Below are positions 19,356-28,233 of a stretch of DNA of 32,554 nucleotides, piece after piece. The translations under genes were made by a program, and so were the position numbers. The notes under the pieces were generated by a model. That model made no database searches, was not told the DNA's origin, and saw only the letters and a program-made list of their open reading frames with translations. Positions within the stretch are counted from its first letter, which is position 1; each line of letters begins with the position of its first letter. Where the stretch lies: positions 1-32,554 of the forward strand of contig JARFQV010000062.1 of the NCBI GenBank assembly GCA_029287615.1, read 5' to 3'. This DNA comes from Pseudomonadota bacterium. GTDB taxonomy: Bacteria; Pseudomonadota; Gammaproteobacteria; UBA9214.

Positions 19356-20816
19356 ATGAGAATTCTGTTTGCCAGCAGCGAAGCCCATCCGCTGATCAAA
19401 ACCGGTGGACTTGCCGATGTCTCGGGCAGCCTGCCCCGCGCGATCCGGAACCTGGGCAGGGACATTCGCCTGATCATCCCCGCATACCGGGGCGTCCTCG
19501 AGCAAATCGGGCAGTTGAAACTCGCCGGCTCCCTGCAGATCGAGGGTGGGGATCCGTGTGTCCGACTATTCACCGCTCGGCTTCCGGGTTCGAAGGTACC
19601 GGTATACCTGGTTGATTCACCGACACTCTTCTGCCGGGAAGGAAATCCCTACACCGACAGCAAGGGACATCCCTGGCCTGACAACGCACGCCGTTTCAGC
19701 ACCTTTTGCCATGCAATTCATGCGGTTGGTATGAACGAGGCCGGGCTGGACTGGGAACCGGACATCATCCACTGCAACGACTGGCAAACCGGACTGGTAC
19801 CCGCCCTGCTGGCAGATGAACAGCAGGCACCTGCCAGCCTGTTTACTATCCACAACCTGGCCTATCACGGACTGTATGACTGGAGCACCTTCAAGTCTCT
19901 TGACCTGCCCCACAAATGGTGGTCGATGAAACAGCTGGAGTTTCACGATCATTTCTCATTCATCAAAGGGGGCCTGGTCTTTGCTGACTGGCTAACTACC
20001 GTCAGCCCGACCTATGCACGTGAAATCCGAACCCCCGCCTTCGGCTGCGGTCTGGATGGTCTGCTGAATCACCGCAAGGCCAACCTGACGGGTATTCTGA
20101 ACGGTATTGATTATTCGATATGGAACCCGGGCCGCGATCCCTTCATTGCCGCGCGTTACAACGTCCGTACACTCTCACGCAAGACAAACAACAAGCTGGA
20201 CCTGCAACGATACTTCGGATTACCGGAAAACCCGGATGCGCCTCTCCTGTCGCATATCGGCCGACTGGTGGAACAAAAAGGTGTGGACCTGATTCTGTCT
20301 ACCTTGCCGGAACTCATGAAACGGAACATCCAGCTTGTCGTCCTGGGTACGGGTGAACGTGACCTGGAGAAAAAACTCAAGGCCGCAAAAAAGACCTATC
20401 CCGACCAGGTCGGTGTCCACATCGGTTATGATGAAAAACTCTCCCACAGAATAGAGGCGGGAGCGGATCTGTTTCTGATGCCTTCCCGATTCGAGCCCTG
20501 CGGATTAAACCAGATTTACAGCCTGAGATACGGCACTATACCCGTCGTTCGAGACACTGGCGGACTCGCCGATACGGTCATCGACACCAAGGAAGAAACT
20601 CTGCAGGAAGGCACCGCAAACGGGTTCAAGTTCACCTCCGCAAAGCCAACCGCACTGCTACATGCAATCGATCGGGCACTGTTGCTATACAGTCACCCGG
20701 AAAACTGGCGCCAGGTCGTTCAGACCGGAATGGCGCAAGACTTCAGCTGGAAACGCAGTGCGGAACAATATCTGGACCTCTATCAGCGAATATCGAAAGA
20801 CCGTGATAGTGCATAG
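19356..20816 (+). CDS. glgA: Glycogen synthase (ADP-glucose type, GT5)
   Basis: Transfers glucose from ADP-glucose to the growing alpha-1,4-glucan. I use the ATG at 19356 (MRILFASSEAHPLIKTGGL), matching family N-termini and giving 486 residues (E. coli 477); the track start is a TTG 19 codons earlier. The ADP-glucose-binding KTGGL is at 15-19. The conserved HCNDWQTGLVPALL, ILNGIDYSIWNP, and the C-domain SRFEPCGLNQIYSLRYGTIPVVR are all present. No glgB, glgC or glgP flanks it in this window. The predicted Shine-Dalgarno sequence is weak. Confidence 0.95.
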   Translation: MRILFASSEAHPLIKTGGLADVSGSLPRAIRNLGRDIRLIIPAYRGVLEQIGQLKLAGSLQIEGGDPCVRLFTARLPGSKVPVYLVDSPTLFCREGNPYTDSKGHPWPDNARRFSTFCHAIHAVGMNEAGLDWEPDIIHCNDWQTGLVPALLADEQQAPASLFTIHNLAYHGLYDWSTFKSLDLPHKWWSMKQLEFHDHFSFIKGGLVFADWLTTVSPTYAREIRTPAFGCGLDGLLNHRKANLTGILNGIDYSIWNPGRDPFIAARYNVRTLSRKTNNKLDLQRYFGLPENPDAPLLSHIGRLVEQKGVDLILSTLPELMKRNIQLVVLGTGERDLEKKLKAAKKTYPDQVGVHIGYDEKLSHRIEAGADLFLMPSRFEPCGLNQIYSLRYGTIPVVRDTGGLADTVIDTKEETLQEGTANGFKFTSAKPTALLHAIDRALLLYSHPENWRQVVQTGMAQDFSWKRSAEQYLDLYQRISKDRDSA

Positions 20817-21197
20817 CCTTCTGACGGCTAATACATGATCGGGTAACTCGCCCGCATCCCGTATCGAGTGCGGCGACCGGATTGACTGCTCATTACGACA
20901 CAGGGCCAGCCCGGATTCCCCGGCATACTCCAATGACCATCATTCGGGCGAGAATACGCCGGTACAAGACACCGGTATGCACAGATAGGTATTGTCGGTA
21001 CATTCCGATCCGTGCGTACTGACGCAAGCCTTTCTTTATTAGATGGAAAGACATCTCAGACCACCAGTACCATTAACCTGCCCGGGTAACCTTCACCCTC
21101 ACAGGCCGCGGTAAAACTGGTCAACTCTTCTGTTCGTCGGTTAGAATGCGCACCACCCCGTTATCCGGCCACACACCACGGTGGCCTTTTTCACGCT
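20817..21197. other. Intergenic region between glgA and ppc
   Basis: 381 bases with no credible gene on either strand. A small hairpin CCGGT/ACCGG lies at 20959-20975 with no T-run after it. The only other element is the ppc promoter candidate at 21118-21147. No strong terminator for glgA is visible; a 5-base stem right at the stop codon lacks a T-tract. Confidence 0.45.
21118..21147 (+). promoter_or_regulatory. Candidate sigma-70 promoter for ppc
   Basis: TGGTCA (4 of 6) and TAGAAT (5 of 6) are 18 bases apart. Transcription would start near 21154, about 45 bases before the ppc ATG. Pattern match only. Confidence 0.5.
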
Positions 21198-24035
21198 ATG
21201 AATATACCGCTATCAGCTGACATCACCATCACCAGTGACCGGCAGTTACGCAGTCGCGTTCGTCTGTTCGGTAATCTTCTGGGCAATGTGCTTCACGATC
21301 AGGCCGGCGAAAATGTCTTTACCGCGGTTGAAACATTGCGCAAGGGCTATATCCGCTTGCGTAAATCGGAAAACCCGCATCTGCGGGAGCGTCTGACCCG
21401 CCTGATAGCCAGCCTCGAACCTGAGACACTGAGCCATGTGGTACGCGCATTCAGCCTTTATTTCAGTCTCGTCAACATAGCGGAAGAGAGCTTTCAGCAT
21501 CATCAGCGACGCCGCATGGCCCGCAAGGGTGATCCCCTGTGGACCGGTTCCTTCGACCACACACTGCGTGAACTGCTTGCCGGTGGCATCAATTCCGGAC
21601 AATTGCAGGCACTGCTGGACAATATGCTCTACCTGCCTGTGTTCACGGCCCACCCCACCGAGTCACGTCGACGCACCATCATGAACCTGACTCGCCAGGT
21701 ATTCGTCACCAGCCGCAGGCTTGACGACACCCGCCTGGGCAAGGCGGAACGCCAGGTAATCCACGAGGAACTGGAAAGTCTGATACAAATCCTGTGGAAG
21801 ACGGACGAGGTCCGGGCATTCAAGCCAAGCGTAGAGGACGAGATACGCTATGGTCTGTATTATTTCCATGACAGCCTGTTCGAGGCGGTCCCGCAGACCT
21901 ATCGATATCTGGAAAAAGCCATACAAAACACCTACAGTCAGGAAGGTATGCCGGGCGAAGCCATCTCGGTACCCAGCTTTCTGCGTTTCGGCTCCTGGAT
22001 TGGCGGCGACCGGGATGGAAACCCCCATGTCAAACCGCAGACAACGGTGCTGGCCTTGCGCCTGCATATGCGTGAAGCACTGATTGCCTACCTTCGACAG
22101 GTGGAAAACCTGTCCAACCTGCTCACGCATTCAGACCGGTTGTGTACGGTATCAACCAGGCTGACTGACGGCCTGCGGGAAGACGAAACCAACTATCCGG
22201 AAACCTGCCAGTCCTATTCCAGCCGATACAGGCACGAGCCCTACCGCCGCAAACTGTGCATCATGCGCCATCGCCTGAAACTGAACCTGCGTGCGGTCAT
22301 TACCCGCATAGAATCGGAAAACACCGATCAGACAGACTCGGCGCAGACAGGCTACCGGTCCGAACAGGAATTTCTGCGTGACTTGTACCAGATACGCGAC
22401 TCACTTGTGGAAAACGGTGACGCCAACCTGGCCGATGGGTCACTGAAAGACTGTATCAGGCTGGTGGAAACCTTCGGTTTTTTCCTGATGCATCTGGACA
22501 TCAGGCAGGAATCCGGCCGTCACACACAGGCCGTCACCGAACTGTGCGCACAGTTGCCCGGCACACCGGATTATTCGGGACTCAACGAAAAAGAGAAACT
22601 GCAATACCTGTCCGGCATGCTCGAGGCAGACGAAAATTTCACCATTGGCCGTGACACTCTTTCACCACAGACACGCGAGACACTCGAGGTCTTCACGTGC
22701 CTGGCGGACATGCGTGAGGAAATCAGTCATCAGGCAATCGGCAACTATATTATTTCCATGACACATTCTGCCAGTCATGTACTCGAAGTGATGCTTCTGG
22801 CAAAACTATGCGGCCTGGCCGGCAGGAATATAAAGGGCTGGTACTGCCATATCCAGATTACTCCCCTTTTCGAAACCATCGAGGATCTCGAACATATAGA
22901 AGTGGTGCTCTCGCAGTTGCTCGATGTACCCGCTTACAAGGCCCTGCTCGCGCAATCAGGGAAACTGCAGGAGGTCATGCTCGGCTATTCGGATTCCTGC
23001 AAGGACGGGGGTATTCTGGCATCAACCTGGAGCCTGTATGAGGCACAGAAAAAGATAATCACGATCACTCGGGAAAGAGGCATAGACTGCCGGCTCTTCC
23101 ATGGCCGCGGGGGAACCATCGGCAGGGGGGGCGGACCGACACATGAAGCGATCCTCTCCCAGCCTCCCGTGACTGTCCATGGACAAATCAAGTTCACCGA
23201 GCAGGGAGAAGTGCTGTCCTATAAATACGGCAACTCGGAAACGGCTGTTTACGAGCTGGCCATGGGCATCACCGGACTGATGAAGGCCAGTATCAGCCTG
23301 GTCAAACCGAAGACCACCGTGAGACGCGATTTCCTGGGTATCATGGATGAACTTACCCGGCTTGGCGAAGAGGCCTATCGCGAACTGATCGATCACACCG
23401 AAGGATTGCTGGATTACTTCTATGAGGTTACTCCGGTCAGTGAAATCGGAATGCTGAACATCGGCTCCCGGCCCAGCCACCGCGCAAAGCAGGACCAGTC
23501 AAAGAGTTCGATTCGGGCGATTCCGTGGGTATTCGGCTGGGCACAGTCACGCCACACCCTGCCCGCCTGGTACGGACTTGGCAGCGCCCTGGAGACCTGG
23601 CGTGATGAAGATCCTGGCAGACTCGCACAACTGCAGTCCATGTACGAATCCTGGCCGTTTTTCCGTTCACTGCTCAGCAATATCCAGATGGCCCTGTTCA
23701 AGGGTGAAATGGATATTGCGCAGGAATACATGGCACTCGCCAATGACCAGGACAAGGCCACGCACATCTACACCAGGATACGGGAGGAATACCAGCGCAC
23801 TGTACTGCAGGTACTGAGTATCTCCGGACATCGAAACCTGCTGGGTGAAAACCCGTTACTCGGGCTTTCCCTGGAGCGCAGGAACCCCTATCTGGATCCG
23901 CTGAATCATATCCAGATCACACTGCTGTCGCGCTACCGAAATACAAATCTCGATGATGAGGCACGCGAACAGTGGCTACGCCCCCTGCTGCAGTCCATCA
24001 ACGCGATCGCCAATGGCATGCGAAATACCGGTTAA
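21198..24035 (+). CDS. ppc: Phosphoenolpyruvate carboxylase
   Basis: Carboxylates phosphoenolpyruvate with bicarbonate to oxaloacetate, refilling the TCA cycle or fixing carbon. The protein has 945 residues, longer than E. coli Ppc (883) because of insertions such as the polar stretch near residues 370-390. The catalytic signatures are all present: VFTAHPTESRRRT near 150, GSWIGGDRDGNPH near 270, LDIRQES near 430, GYSDSCKDGG near 600, and the mobile loop FHGRGGTIGRGGGPTH near 635-650. The protein ends in the invariant C-terminus GMRNTG. ATG at 21198 without a clear Shine-Dalgarno sequence. It stands alone on the plus strand. Confidence 0.98.
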   Translation: MNIPLSADITITSDRQLRSRVRLFGNLLGNVLHDQAGENVFTAVETLRKGYIRLRKSENPHLRERLTRLIASLEPETLSHVVRAFSLYFSLVNIAEESFQHHQRRRMARKGDPLWTGSFDHTLRELLAGGINSGQLQALLDNMLYLPVFTAHPTESRRRTIMNLTRQVFVTSRRLDDTRLGKAERQVIHEELESLIQILWKTDEVRAFKPSVEDEIRYGLYYFHDSLFEAVPQTYRYLEKAIQNTYSQEGMPGEAISVPSFLRFGSWIGGDRDGNPHVKPQTTVLALRLHMREALIAYLRQVENLSNLLTHSDRLCTVSTRLTDGLREDETNYPETCQSYSSRYRHEPYRRKLCIMRHRLKLNLRAVITRIESENTDQTDSAQTGYRSEQEFLRDLYQIRDSLVENGDANLADGSLKDCIRLVETFGFFLMHLDIRQESGRHTQAVTELCAQLPGTPDYSGLNEKEKLQYLSGMLEADENFTIGRDTLSPQTRETLEVFTCLADMREEISHQAIGNYIISMTHSASHVLEVMLLAKLCGLAGRNIKGWYCHIQITPLFETIEDLEHIEVVLSQLLDVPAYKALLAQSGKLQEVMLGYSDSCKDGGILASTWSLYEAQKKIITITRERGIDCRLFHGRGGTIGRGGGPTHEAILSQPPVTVHGQIKFTEQGEVLSYKYGNSETAVYELAMGITGLMKASISLVKPKTTVRRDFLGIMDELTRLGEEAYRELIDHTEGLLDYFYEVTPVSEIGMLNIGSRPSHRAKQDQSKSSIRAIPWVFGWAQSRHTLPAWYGLGSALETWRDEDPGRLAQLQSMYESWPFFRSLLSNIQMALFKGEMDIAQEYMALANDQDKATHIYTRIREEYQRTVLQVLSISGHRNLLGENPLLGLSLERRNPYLDPLNHIQITLLSRYRNTNLDDEAREQWLRPLLQSINAIANGMRNTG

Positions 24036-24240
24036 TACGCGCTACGCACCGGGTGAAACGATCCTGATTGATTGTTTTCCTCGCAGAGCGTTCTCGAAAT
24101 ACAAGGATCAGCACTGCCCCGGCAACAATGGAGAAAGGCAGTCAATGACGTACGGATTCCAGGCGGTGCGAGAATTGATCTGATTCTCGTGACGCAGGTC
24201 ACTGCCCGGTCTTTCAGTGGTAGCAGCGAACTTGGGATAA

Positions 24241-26238
24241 TCATTCCGTGACGGCATCTCCCGTGGCGATCTCCCCATCCTCCACCCTCCCGAGCAGGCG
24301 AGGCCAATTGATCAGGATATAGGGCATCGCGGAAGGATTATCACGCAGTTGTCCGCCTGCCCAGGCTGCTGCGCGCCAGGCCTTTTCACGCAAGGAATCA
24401 TCCTTGCTGAACTCCGCAAGAGACAGGAGTGTCTCGATGCTCATACCATTGGCAGAGACGGTGGCCCCATCCACTGCACTTTTGGTCCTTACCCACAAGC
24501 CGGTATCCCGGGATGACCCGAAAAACCCCCCGTTCTTCCCGTCCCAGAATTCAGCGATCTGACGTGCCATGATCCTGCGCGCCAGCAACAACCATTTTTC
24601 TTCACCCGATGCTGCATACAGCGCCAGAAATGCCTGCGCCATGGCGGCATAGTCCACCGCGAACCCTGGAACTCCCCGCGCCCCACGATACCAGTCGCGA
24701 AACAATATTCCCCCCTCTTCCTCGTACAATGAGGTCAAAACAAAGTTCGCCGCATCCACAGCGCGCTGCTGATATCCCGGCTCATCAAGCAAGATAGCGG
24801 CTTCCGCCAGGGCGGTAATCATGAATCCGTTCCAGGCAGCGACCATCTTGTCATCAACAGGTACTGGAGGACGCTGTGACCGCGCTGTCAGCAGTCTGCG
24901 GTCAGCCTCTTCGTTCAGCCGGTTCGCCTCCTCGCCCTCGTATCCGAATTCACCCATCAACTCCCTGGCTGACTTAGCCCGGTAGAGTGTATTCTTGCCA
25001 GCAAGCTCGCCCGTTGGCTCGCCGGTGGCATTCCCTTTCCGGGTCACACCATAACGACTGGAAGCCCACTCCCTCAATTCGCCATCGCCCAGAGCGGAAG
25101 TCCACTGGTCCCATGTCCAGGTATAGTAGGCACCCTCCTCCATATGCCGGGAGTCATCTTCCTCGACGGGACTGTCTGCATTCAATGCCGAATAGAATCC
25201 ACCCTTATCGTCCCGCAGCTGGTTCAGGACGAAGTCGAGCGTGCTACGCGCCACATCGGCATAGCGTTTTTTTCCCGTAACGGCAAAAGCCCCGAGGTAG
25301 GCCCTTGCAATCAGCGCCTGGTCATAGAGCATCTTTTCAAAATGAGGTATATGCCACTCAAAGTCAGTGGAGTAACGGTGAAAGCCGCCCCCGAGTTGAT
25401 CATGTATACCACCGGCATCCATCCTGTCGAGGGTATGCAATGCCATTTCCACGCTTTCAGGCTGATCATCCTGTAACAGAAACAAAAGCCGTGCCGGTTG
25501 CGGGAACTTTGGTGCATGCCCGAAGCCACCATGAAACTCATCAAATACCCCGGCTATCTCGCTCCGGGCGGTTTTCACCTGGGTATCCGTTATCACCTGC
25601 AATGGCACCACACGGACTGCCATCTGGCGCAGTTCGATCACAGCACGGTGACTGGTTTTCGTTATTTTCCCGGCATCGGTCTTCCAGAGATCCGCGATTC
25701 TGGTCAACAGCTCCCGCATGCCGGTTCGACCATACCGGGTCTCCGGCGGGAAATAGGTACCTGCAAAAAACGGACTGCCATCCGGTATGGCCCACACGGA
25801 CATCGGCCACCCCCCCTGACCCCGTGTGGCCAGTATATAGTCCATGTAGGCATCATCGATATCAGGACGTTTCTCTCGATCGACCTTTATGGAAACAAAA
25901 TGTCGATTCAGGAGTGCCGCTATTTCAGGATCACGAAAGGACTCCCTTTCCATGACGTGACACCAGTGACAGGTGAAGTAACCAATGGAAATAAACAGGG
26001 GCTTGTTTTCAGCCCGCGCCTTCGCAAAGGCCTCGTCACCCCAGGGGAACCATTCCACGGGGTTATCCGCGTGCATCTTCAGGTAAGGACTGGATGCCGT
26101 TTCAAGCCGCCAGCCTCCTGTTTTCGGTATATCGCTATCGTTCAGATCAGCGGGACCGGACGAAAGAGCGATCCACGGGATCATCCCGGCAAGGCTGAGT
26201 ATCACCAGGAAGCCGGTTTTCAGACTACGGTACGGCAT
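24241..26238 (-). CDS. Exported DUF255 (YyaL/SPATA20-type) thioredoxin-fold protein
   Basis: 665 residues in three parts. A hydrophobic N-terminus ([19 protein letters not shown], residues 10-28) looks like a signal peptide or anchor. Next comes a thioredoxin-like DUF255 domain at about 45-200 with [26 protein letters not shown] (CxxC motif CHWC) and [10 protein letters not shown]. An alpha/alpha-barrel glycosidase-like domain follows from about 230, with [17 protein letters not shown] and [12 protein letters not shown]. Family members are widespread but their biochemical role is not settled; the barrel resembles N-acylglucosamine 2-epimerase-type folds. Many relatives appear cytosolic, so export would be notable. 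ATG at 26238. It follows the cupin gene by 89 bases on the same strand. Confidence 0.88.
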   Translation of the reverse strand: MPYRSLKTGFLVILSLAGMIPWIALSSGPADLNDSDIPKTGGWRLETASSPYLKMHADNPVEWFPWGDEAFAKARAENKPLFISIGYFTCHWCHVMERESFRDPEIAALLNRHFVSIKVDREKRPDIDDAYMDYILATRGQGGWPMSVWAIPDGSPFFAGTYFPPETRYGRTGMRELLTRIADLWKTDAGKITKTSHRAVIELRQMAVRVVPLQVITDTQVKTARSEIAGVFDEFHGGFGHAPKFPQPARLLFLLQDDQPESVEMALHTLDRMDAGGIHDQLGGGFHRYSTDFEWHIPHFEKMLYDQALIARAYLGAFAVTGKKRYADVARSTLDFVLNQLRDDKGGFYSALNADSPVEEDDSRHMEEGAYYTWTWDQWTSALGDGELREWASSRYGVTRKGNATGEPTGELAGKNTLYRAKSARELMGEFGYEGEEANRLNEEADRRLLTARSQRPPVPVDDKMVAAWNGFMITALAEAAILLDEPGYQQRAVDAANFVLTSLYEEEGGILFRDWYRGARGVPGFAVDYAAMAQAFLALYAASGEEKWLLLARRIMARQIAEFWDGKNGGFFGSSRDTGLWVRTKSAVDGATVSANGMSIETLLSLAEFSKDDSLREKAWRAAAWAGGQLRDNPSAMPYILINWPRLLGRVEDGEIATGDAVTE

Positions 26239-26327
26239 TGAGCAATTGCATCCTGCCTGCAGCCGGATGAGCGGCGCGGATACCGGGCTTCGCCGGGATG
26301 ATGAATGAATCCATTACCGCCAGACTG

Positions 26328-26633
26328 TCACATGGACAAAAGCCGGTAATGCTTGGATATAGGTGAAAGCACCTCCCATGTACAGGACATCCCGCCCGGA
26401 AAGGTAACCAGGTCTCCGCGCGTGATCGTAACAGGCCGGCCATCATGAGGCGTTACGATTGCCTCGCCATCAATGATGTAGCATGTCTCAGCCACTTGAT
26501 AGGTCCAGTCGAAAGTGGACTTTTCGCTGCTCCAGACCGGCCAGTCATCTACACCCAGCACCTCGAGCTTCGCCGGCGGCACACCATGCTCGATACTGAT
26601 CTCATCAACACCCGTCACAATATCATCAGCCAT
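26328..26633 (-). CDS. Small single-domain cupin protein (Cupin_3/DUF861 type)
   Basis: A 101-residue protein consisting almost wholly of one small beta-barrel. Visible cupin features are the WSSEKSTFDWTYQVAETCYIIDGEAIVT strand block and the second motif GDLVTFPGGMSCTWEVL. In place of the usual metal-binding His pair it has the pattern E-C-Y-I of DUF861 cupins, whose relatives include ureidoglycine aminohydrolase; that specific activity is not implied here. The ATG at 26633 has a strong GGGAG Shine-Dalgarno sequence seven bases upstream. It probably shares a transcript with the DUF255 gene. Substrate unknown. Confidence 0.85.
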   Translation of the reverse strand: MADDIVTGVDEISIEHGVPPAKLEVLGVDDWPVWSSEKSTFDWTYQVAETCYIIDGEAIVTPHDGRPVTITRGDLVTFPGGMSCTWEVLSPISKHYRLLSM

Positions 26634-26973
26634 CTGACTACTCCCTCTCCTGCATTCCGTTGCCGGTGAAAACAGTGCCTCGCTCTCACCCGTTTCCTAA
26701 CCAGCAACAACGTTTGTAATTGCGCCGCACGGCTTTGCTCGCCGGGGAATCCCTGACTGTAATGCAAGCTCCCGCCCGGACCTGTATGTGGATAAATGAT
26801 GTCAGATCCGCAATTCGACAATTTGTTTCAATAATATTAGTATTGGAATCGTGTAATAATCTTGTAAAAGATGCCGATAACATACAGCAAATAGCAGTCT
26901 GCCGGAACATCAGACAGCAATCCCGGCCCAAAAACCTAATAACAACAAACACATACAAGCAAGGAACCCGCAA
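26634..26973. other. AT-rich divergent intergenic region with palindrome and CA-rich leader
   Basis: 340 bases between the cupin gene (minus) and the membrane-protein gene (plus). The middle is AT-rich and includes the near-palindrome CAATAATATTAGTATTG (about 26829-26845) and AATAAT, a possible -10 for the plus-strand gene, without a good -35. The last 45 bases before the ATG are almost free of G and rich in CA (AACAACAAACACATAC), so the leader should be unstructured. Short ORFs on both strands here look random. Confidence 0.45.
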
Positions 26974-27723
26974 ATGCCACGGGATCTGACGTTGCCAGAT
27001 AATAATATGTCGAGTGAAGCTTCCAATCTCAAACCCGTTCCGGATACCCCGAAAAGCGACGATTCACATCGGCGCTCAAGGAGAAGAAGCAGGGGCAATT
27101 ATCGCAGCGAGAAAAAGATCAGACTGCTGAAAATCGTACTGGGCAGCTGCCTGATTGCCTATTTCCTGACTGTTGCATTCACCTGGATGTCCATGGCGAG
27201 AACCGGCAACGAGATGGAAGAGCAGACGATGCAGCTCCGTAAACAGGGAAAAACGATTGCAGAAACAAAAGCTGAATTACAAGAGGTAACCACTGAACGG
27301 GATGCCCTGGTCGCGGACAGGATCCCGGGTCTGATCCCGCTGGATTATGATGCCGCTATCGCGATTGATGACCAGTACATACGAAATATCATCTTTACAC
27401 TGGTCAGTAATGGAAGGGAGAGGCATTATGAATATCGAATGGTCATGCACAATAATACGCTGTCCATCATCAAGCCCAAGGTGGAAATCCTGCTTTTCGA
27501 TGACGTCGGGATCCAGGTTGGCAGAGCGGTAGTCGAGAAATCCAATGCCACGACCGAGGTTGATCGTGCGGACCTCGACCCCGGGGAGGTACGCTCGTAT
27601 TCCTCCAGTATCGATCTTTTCAGGATTGAAGAACCGAGGTATTTCCTGCTGTCCATCAAGGAAGCACCGATACCGGCCAGCGAGGCATTACGGGAACACC
27701 TCGAAAATGTGGTAGAACACTAA
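26974..27723 (+). CDS. Unrecognised single-pass membrane protein with coiled coil
   Basis: I do not recognise this 249-residue protein. The first 50 residues are polar and very basic (SHRRSRRRSRGNYRSEKK). One membrane helix lies at about 51-73 (LLKIVLGSCLIAYFLTVAF), with positive charge before it, so the C-terminus should be periplasmic. A coiled coil follows at about 79-112 (EEQTMQLRKQGKTIAETKAEL). The last 120 residues look like a beta-rich domain (IIFTLVSNGRERHYEYRMVM, KVEILLFDDVGIQVG, YFLLSIKEA), reminiscent of FxLYD-like extracellular folds, which is speculative. The ATG at 26974 has AAGGA eight bases upstream. Monocistronic, convergent with panD; stops are 24 bases apart. Confidence 0.85.
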   Translation: MPRDLTLPDNNMSSEASNLKPVPDTPKSDDSHRRSRRRSRGNYRSEKKIRLLKIVLGSCLIAYFLTVAFTWMSMARTGNEMEEQTMQLRKQGKTIAETKAELQEVTTERDALVADRIPGLIPLDYDAAIAIDDQYIRNIIFTLVSNGRERHYEYRMVMHNNTLSIIKPKVEILLFDDVGIQVGRAVVEKSNATTEVDRADLDPGEVRSYSSSIDLFRIEEPRYFLLSIKEAPIPASEALREHLENVVEH

Positions 27724-27747
27724 CCCGGGCAGGACAGGCAGAACCTC

Positions 27748-28131
27748 TCAGGAGGCAACCTGAACCGGAATCGCATTGCGCGAGTGCGTGATACCATTCC
27801 TCTCGTCGAGATAGACCAGCGTGGGATTGAATGCCGCCGCTTCCTGCTGGTTCAGCACCGCGTATGAACAAATGATTACCCGGTTGCCCGGGCTTGCCTT
27901 GTGAGCGGCCGCGCCATTGATCGAGATGATACCGGAGTGATCCTCCGCCCGGATTGCATAGGTTACGAACCGTTCACCATTATCCAGGTTGTAGATGTGG
28001 ATCTGCTCATACTCACGAATACCGGCAGCCTCCAGCAAGACACCATCGATGGCGCAGGAACCCTCATACTCGAGTTCGGCATGCGTAACCCGCGCATGGT
28101 GCAGCTTTGCCTTCAGGAGTGTGATTTGCAT
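27748..28131 (-). CDS. panD: Aspartate 1-decarboxylase (pyruvoyl-dependent)
   Basis: Makes beta-alanine from aspartate for pantothenate synthesis. The proenzyme cleaves itself at a Gly-Ser bond to create the pyruvoyl cofactor. With the ATG at 28131 ([16 protein letters not shown]) that site is Gly24-Ser25 in YEGSCAIDG, the canonical position, so this start is preferred over the one six codons earlier. The protein is 127 residues, against 126 in E. coli. Conserved [15 protein letters not shown] and [20 protein letters not shown] follow. It lies 102 bases after panC with its own promoter candidate and repeats in the gap. Confidence 0.96.
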   Translation of the reverse strand: MQITLLKAKLHHARVTHAELEYEGSCAIDGVLLEAAGIREYEQIHIYNLDNGERFVTYAIRAEDHSGIISINGAAAHKASPGNRVIICSYAVLNQQEAAAFNPTLVYLDERNGITHSRNAIPVQVAS

Positions 28132-28141
28132 AAACGCGATT

Positions 28142-28176
28142 CCGTACAATTATCCGTACACAGTCGATAATTATCC
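28142..28176. repeat. Short direct repeats and a palindrome upstream of panD
   Basis: AATTATCC occurs at 28148-28155 and 28169-28176, exactly 21 bases apart, two helical turns. CCGTACA occurs at 28142-28148 and 28155-28161. The second AATTATCC is part of the perfect 10-base palindrome GATAATTATC (28166-28175), which overlaps the candidate -10. This could be an operator for a dimeric regulator. Confidence 0.45.
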
Positions 28177-28198
28177 TGCATTTTCGGCTATTCCGCAA
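28170..28198 (-). promoter_or_regulatory. Candidate promoter for panD
   Basis: On the minus strand TTGCGG and GATAAT (5 of 6) are 17 bases apart. Transcription would start near 28163, about 30 bases before the panD ATG. The -10 lies inside the GATAATTATC palindrome. Confidence 0.45.
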
Positions 28199-28233
28199 AC
28201 CCGACATCGCCATACAAAGCAGGCTCAGTCCAT

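Noticed and set aside
20814-20834. Stem TAGCC/GGCTA at the glgA stop as a terminator
   Set aside because: Only five base pairs and no T-tract follows.
23100-23145. G-run region in ppc as a possible frameshift site
   Set aside because: The frame continues through the conserved FHGRGGTIGRGGGPTH loop to the invariant GMRNTG end, so the gene is intact.
25498-26241. 247-codon plus-strand ORF and the overlapping 216-codon ORF at 25305-25955
   Set aside because: Both are antisense to the DUF255 gene, which has signal peptide, CHWC motif and barrel motifs in frame.
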